Assembly: GCA_021740385.1 (NCBI GenBank)
Contig: JAIOZY010000018.1
Coordinates: forward strand, 1-64,000
Direction of reading: 5' to 3'
Source of the DNA: Prolixibacteraceae bacterium
Lineage (GTDB): Bacteria; Bacteroidota; Bacteroidia; Bacteroidales; Prolixibacteraceae
DNA: 64,000 nucleotides
Both the position numbers and the translations under genes were made by a program. This document shows, piece after piece, positions 63,782 to 64,000 of the stretch; the first letter of the stretch is position 1, and each line of letters begins with the position of its first letter. The notes under the pieces were generated by a model. It made no database searches. It was given only the letters and a program-made list of their open reading frames with translations, and was not told where the DNA came from.

Positions 63782-64000
63782 TTATTTGAACTTTATTTTT
63801 TTGGCCGCGAAAAGGCTCATTTTTATCAACAACCAACCGTGTTTAAAACGGCTGATTTGCGTGCTACCGTATTCCCTGTCGCGATAACGAACAATTATTT
63901 CAGTAATTTTTAGGTTCAGTTTTGCCGCGCCAAATAAAAGGTCGAAATCGCCAAAGGGGTCGAAATTGCCAAAGTAAGCACGGTTGGCTTTAATCTTCTC
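63782..64000 (-). CDS. GT2 glycosyltransferase, C-terminal end (5' part outside window)
   Basis: 73 codons open from the window edge to a TAA at 63784-63782. The sequence DFDLLFGAAKLNLKITEIIV then RYRDREYGSTQISRFKHGW is the conserved end of dolichol-phosphate-type GT2 enzymes with a polyprenol donor or acceptor. The stop lies 19 nt before the membrane glycosyltransferase start, so the two are probably cotranscribed. Confidence 0.85.
   Translation of the reverse strand, partial: EKIKANRAYFGNFDPFGDFDLLFGAAKLNLKITEIIVRYRDREYGSTQISRFKHGWLLIKMSLFAAKKIKFK

Overview
The window comes from a member of the Bacteroidota. Start codons lack Shine-Dalgarno sequences, several promoters fit the phylum-specific TTTG/TAnnTTTG pattern, and many exported proteins are lipoproteins. 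The gene families (succinyl/acetyl-glutamate kinase ArgB, gluzincin-propeller-barrel proteins, DUF2141, TerB-ABCG exporters) are also typical of the phylum. An electron-bifurcating Nfn pair suggests fermentative or anaerobic metabolism, and a GH10/GH3/GH116 cluster suggests plant-polysaccharide use. A Bacteroidales/Marinilabiliales-type marine or sediment organism is my best guess; the species cannot be named from the sequence.

Layout. (1) 1-170: the 5' end of a group IIC intron on the minus strand, inserted just behind a terminator hairpin and cut off by the window edge. (2) 579-1616: a BMP-family lipoprotein. (3) 1789-9480: a PrsW-like membrane protease, an ECF sigma factor, a membrane anti-sigma factor, two tandem paralogous membrane-anchored proteins with repetitive tails, and a zinc metallopeptidase/propeller/barrel protein. 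This looks like a regulated-proteolysis sigma module with its targets. (4) 9516-14725: a lipoprotein, then a TerB-ABCG exporter translationally coupled to a lipoprotein with a periplasmic-binding and a Cache domain. (5) 14726-15892: a repeat-rich island with a ParDE toxin-antitoxin locus whose toxin has an in-frame amber codon, followed by an AlbA_2 protein. (6) 17477-27953: sugar catabolism, with cytosolic GH3, GH116, PfkB kinase and GH10 on the plus strand, a lipoprotein GH10 and a GPH symporter on the minus strand, a small MITE-like element between the two xylanases, and a 5'-truncated hydrolase. (7) 28103-30183: a polyprenol-phosphate mannosyltransferase and dihydroorotase.

(8) 30198-39454: a full minus-strand chemosensory operon, cheA-cheW-MCP-cheR-(REC-REC)-cheD-cheB-MCP, with no single-domain CheY, no phosphatase and no flagellar genes; the REC-REC protein is the likely output. 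(9) 39765-49615: mfd, a membrane AraC regulator, small envelope proteins, argB, an SNF2 helicase and a DksA-type zinc-finger protein. (10) 49811-53468: NfnA/NfnB, an orphan MNT nucleotidyltransferase and a dihydroorotate-dehydrogenase-like protein. (11) 53797-64000: a SnoaL-like lipoprotein, an acetyltransferase-like protein, lipocalin, an isolated amidase-holin lysis pair, type 2 IPP isomerase, a PhzF protein, a cation-chloride-cotransporter-like permease, a GT39-like membrane protein and the 3' end of a GT2 glycosyltransferase.

No tRNA, rRNA or CRISPR array was seen. Palindromic repeats are scattered between genes, and one bipartite repeat sits at nearly the same distance upstream of two start codons.
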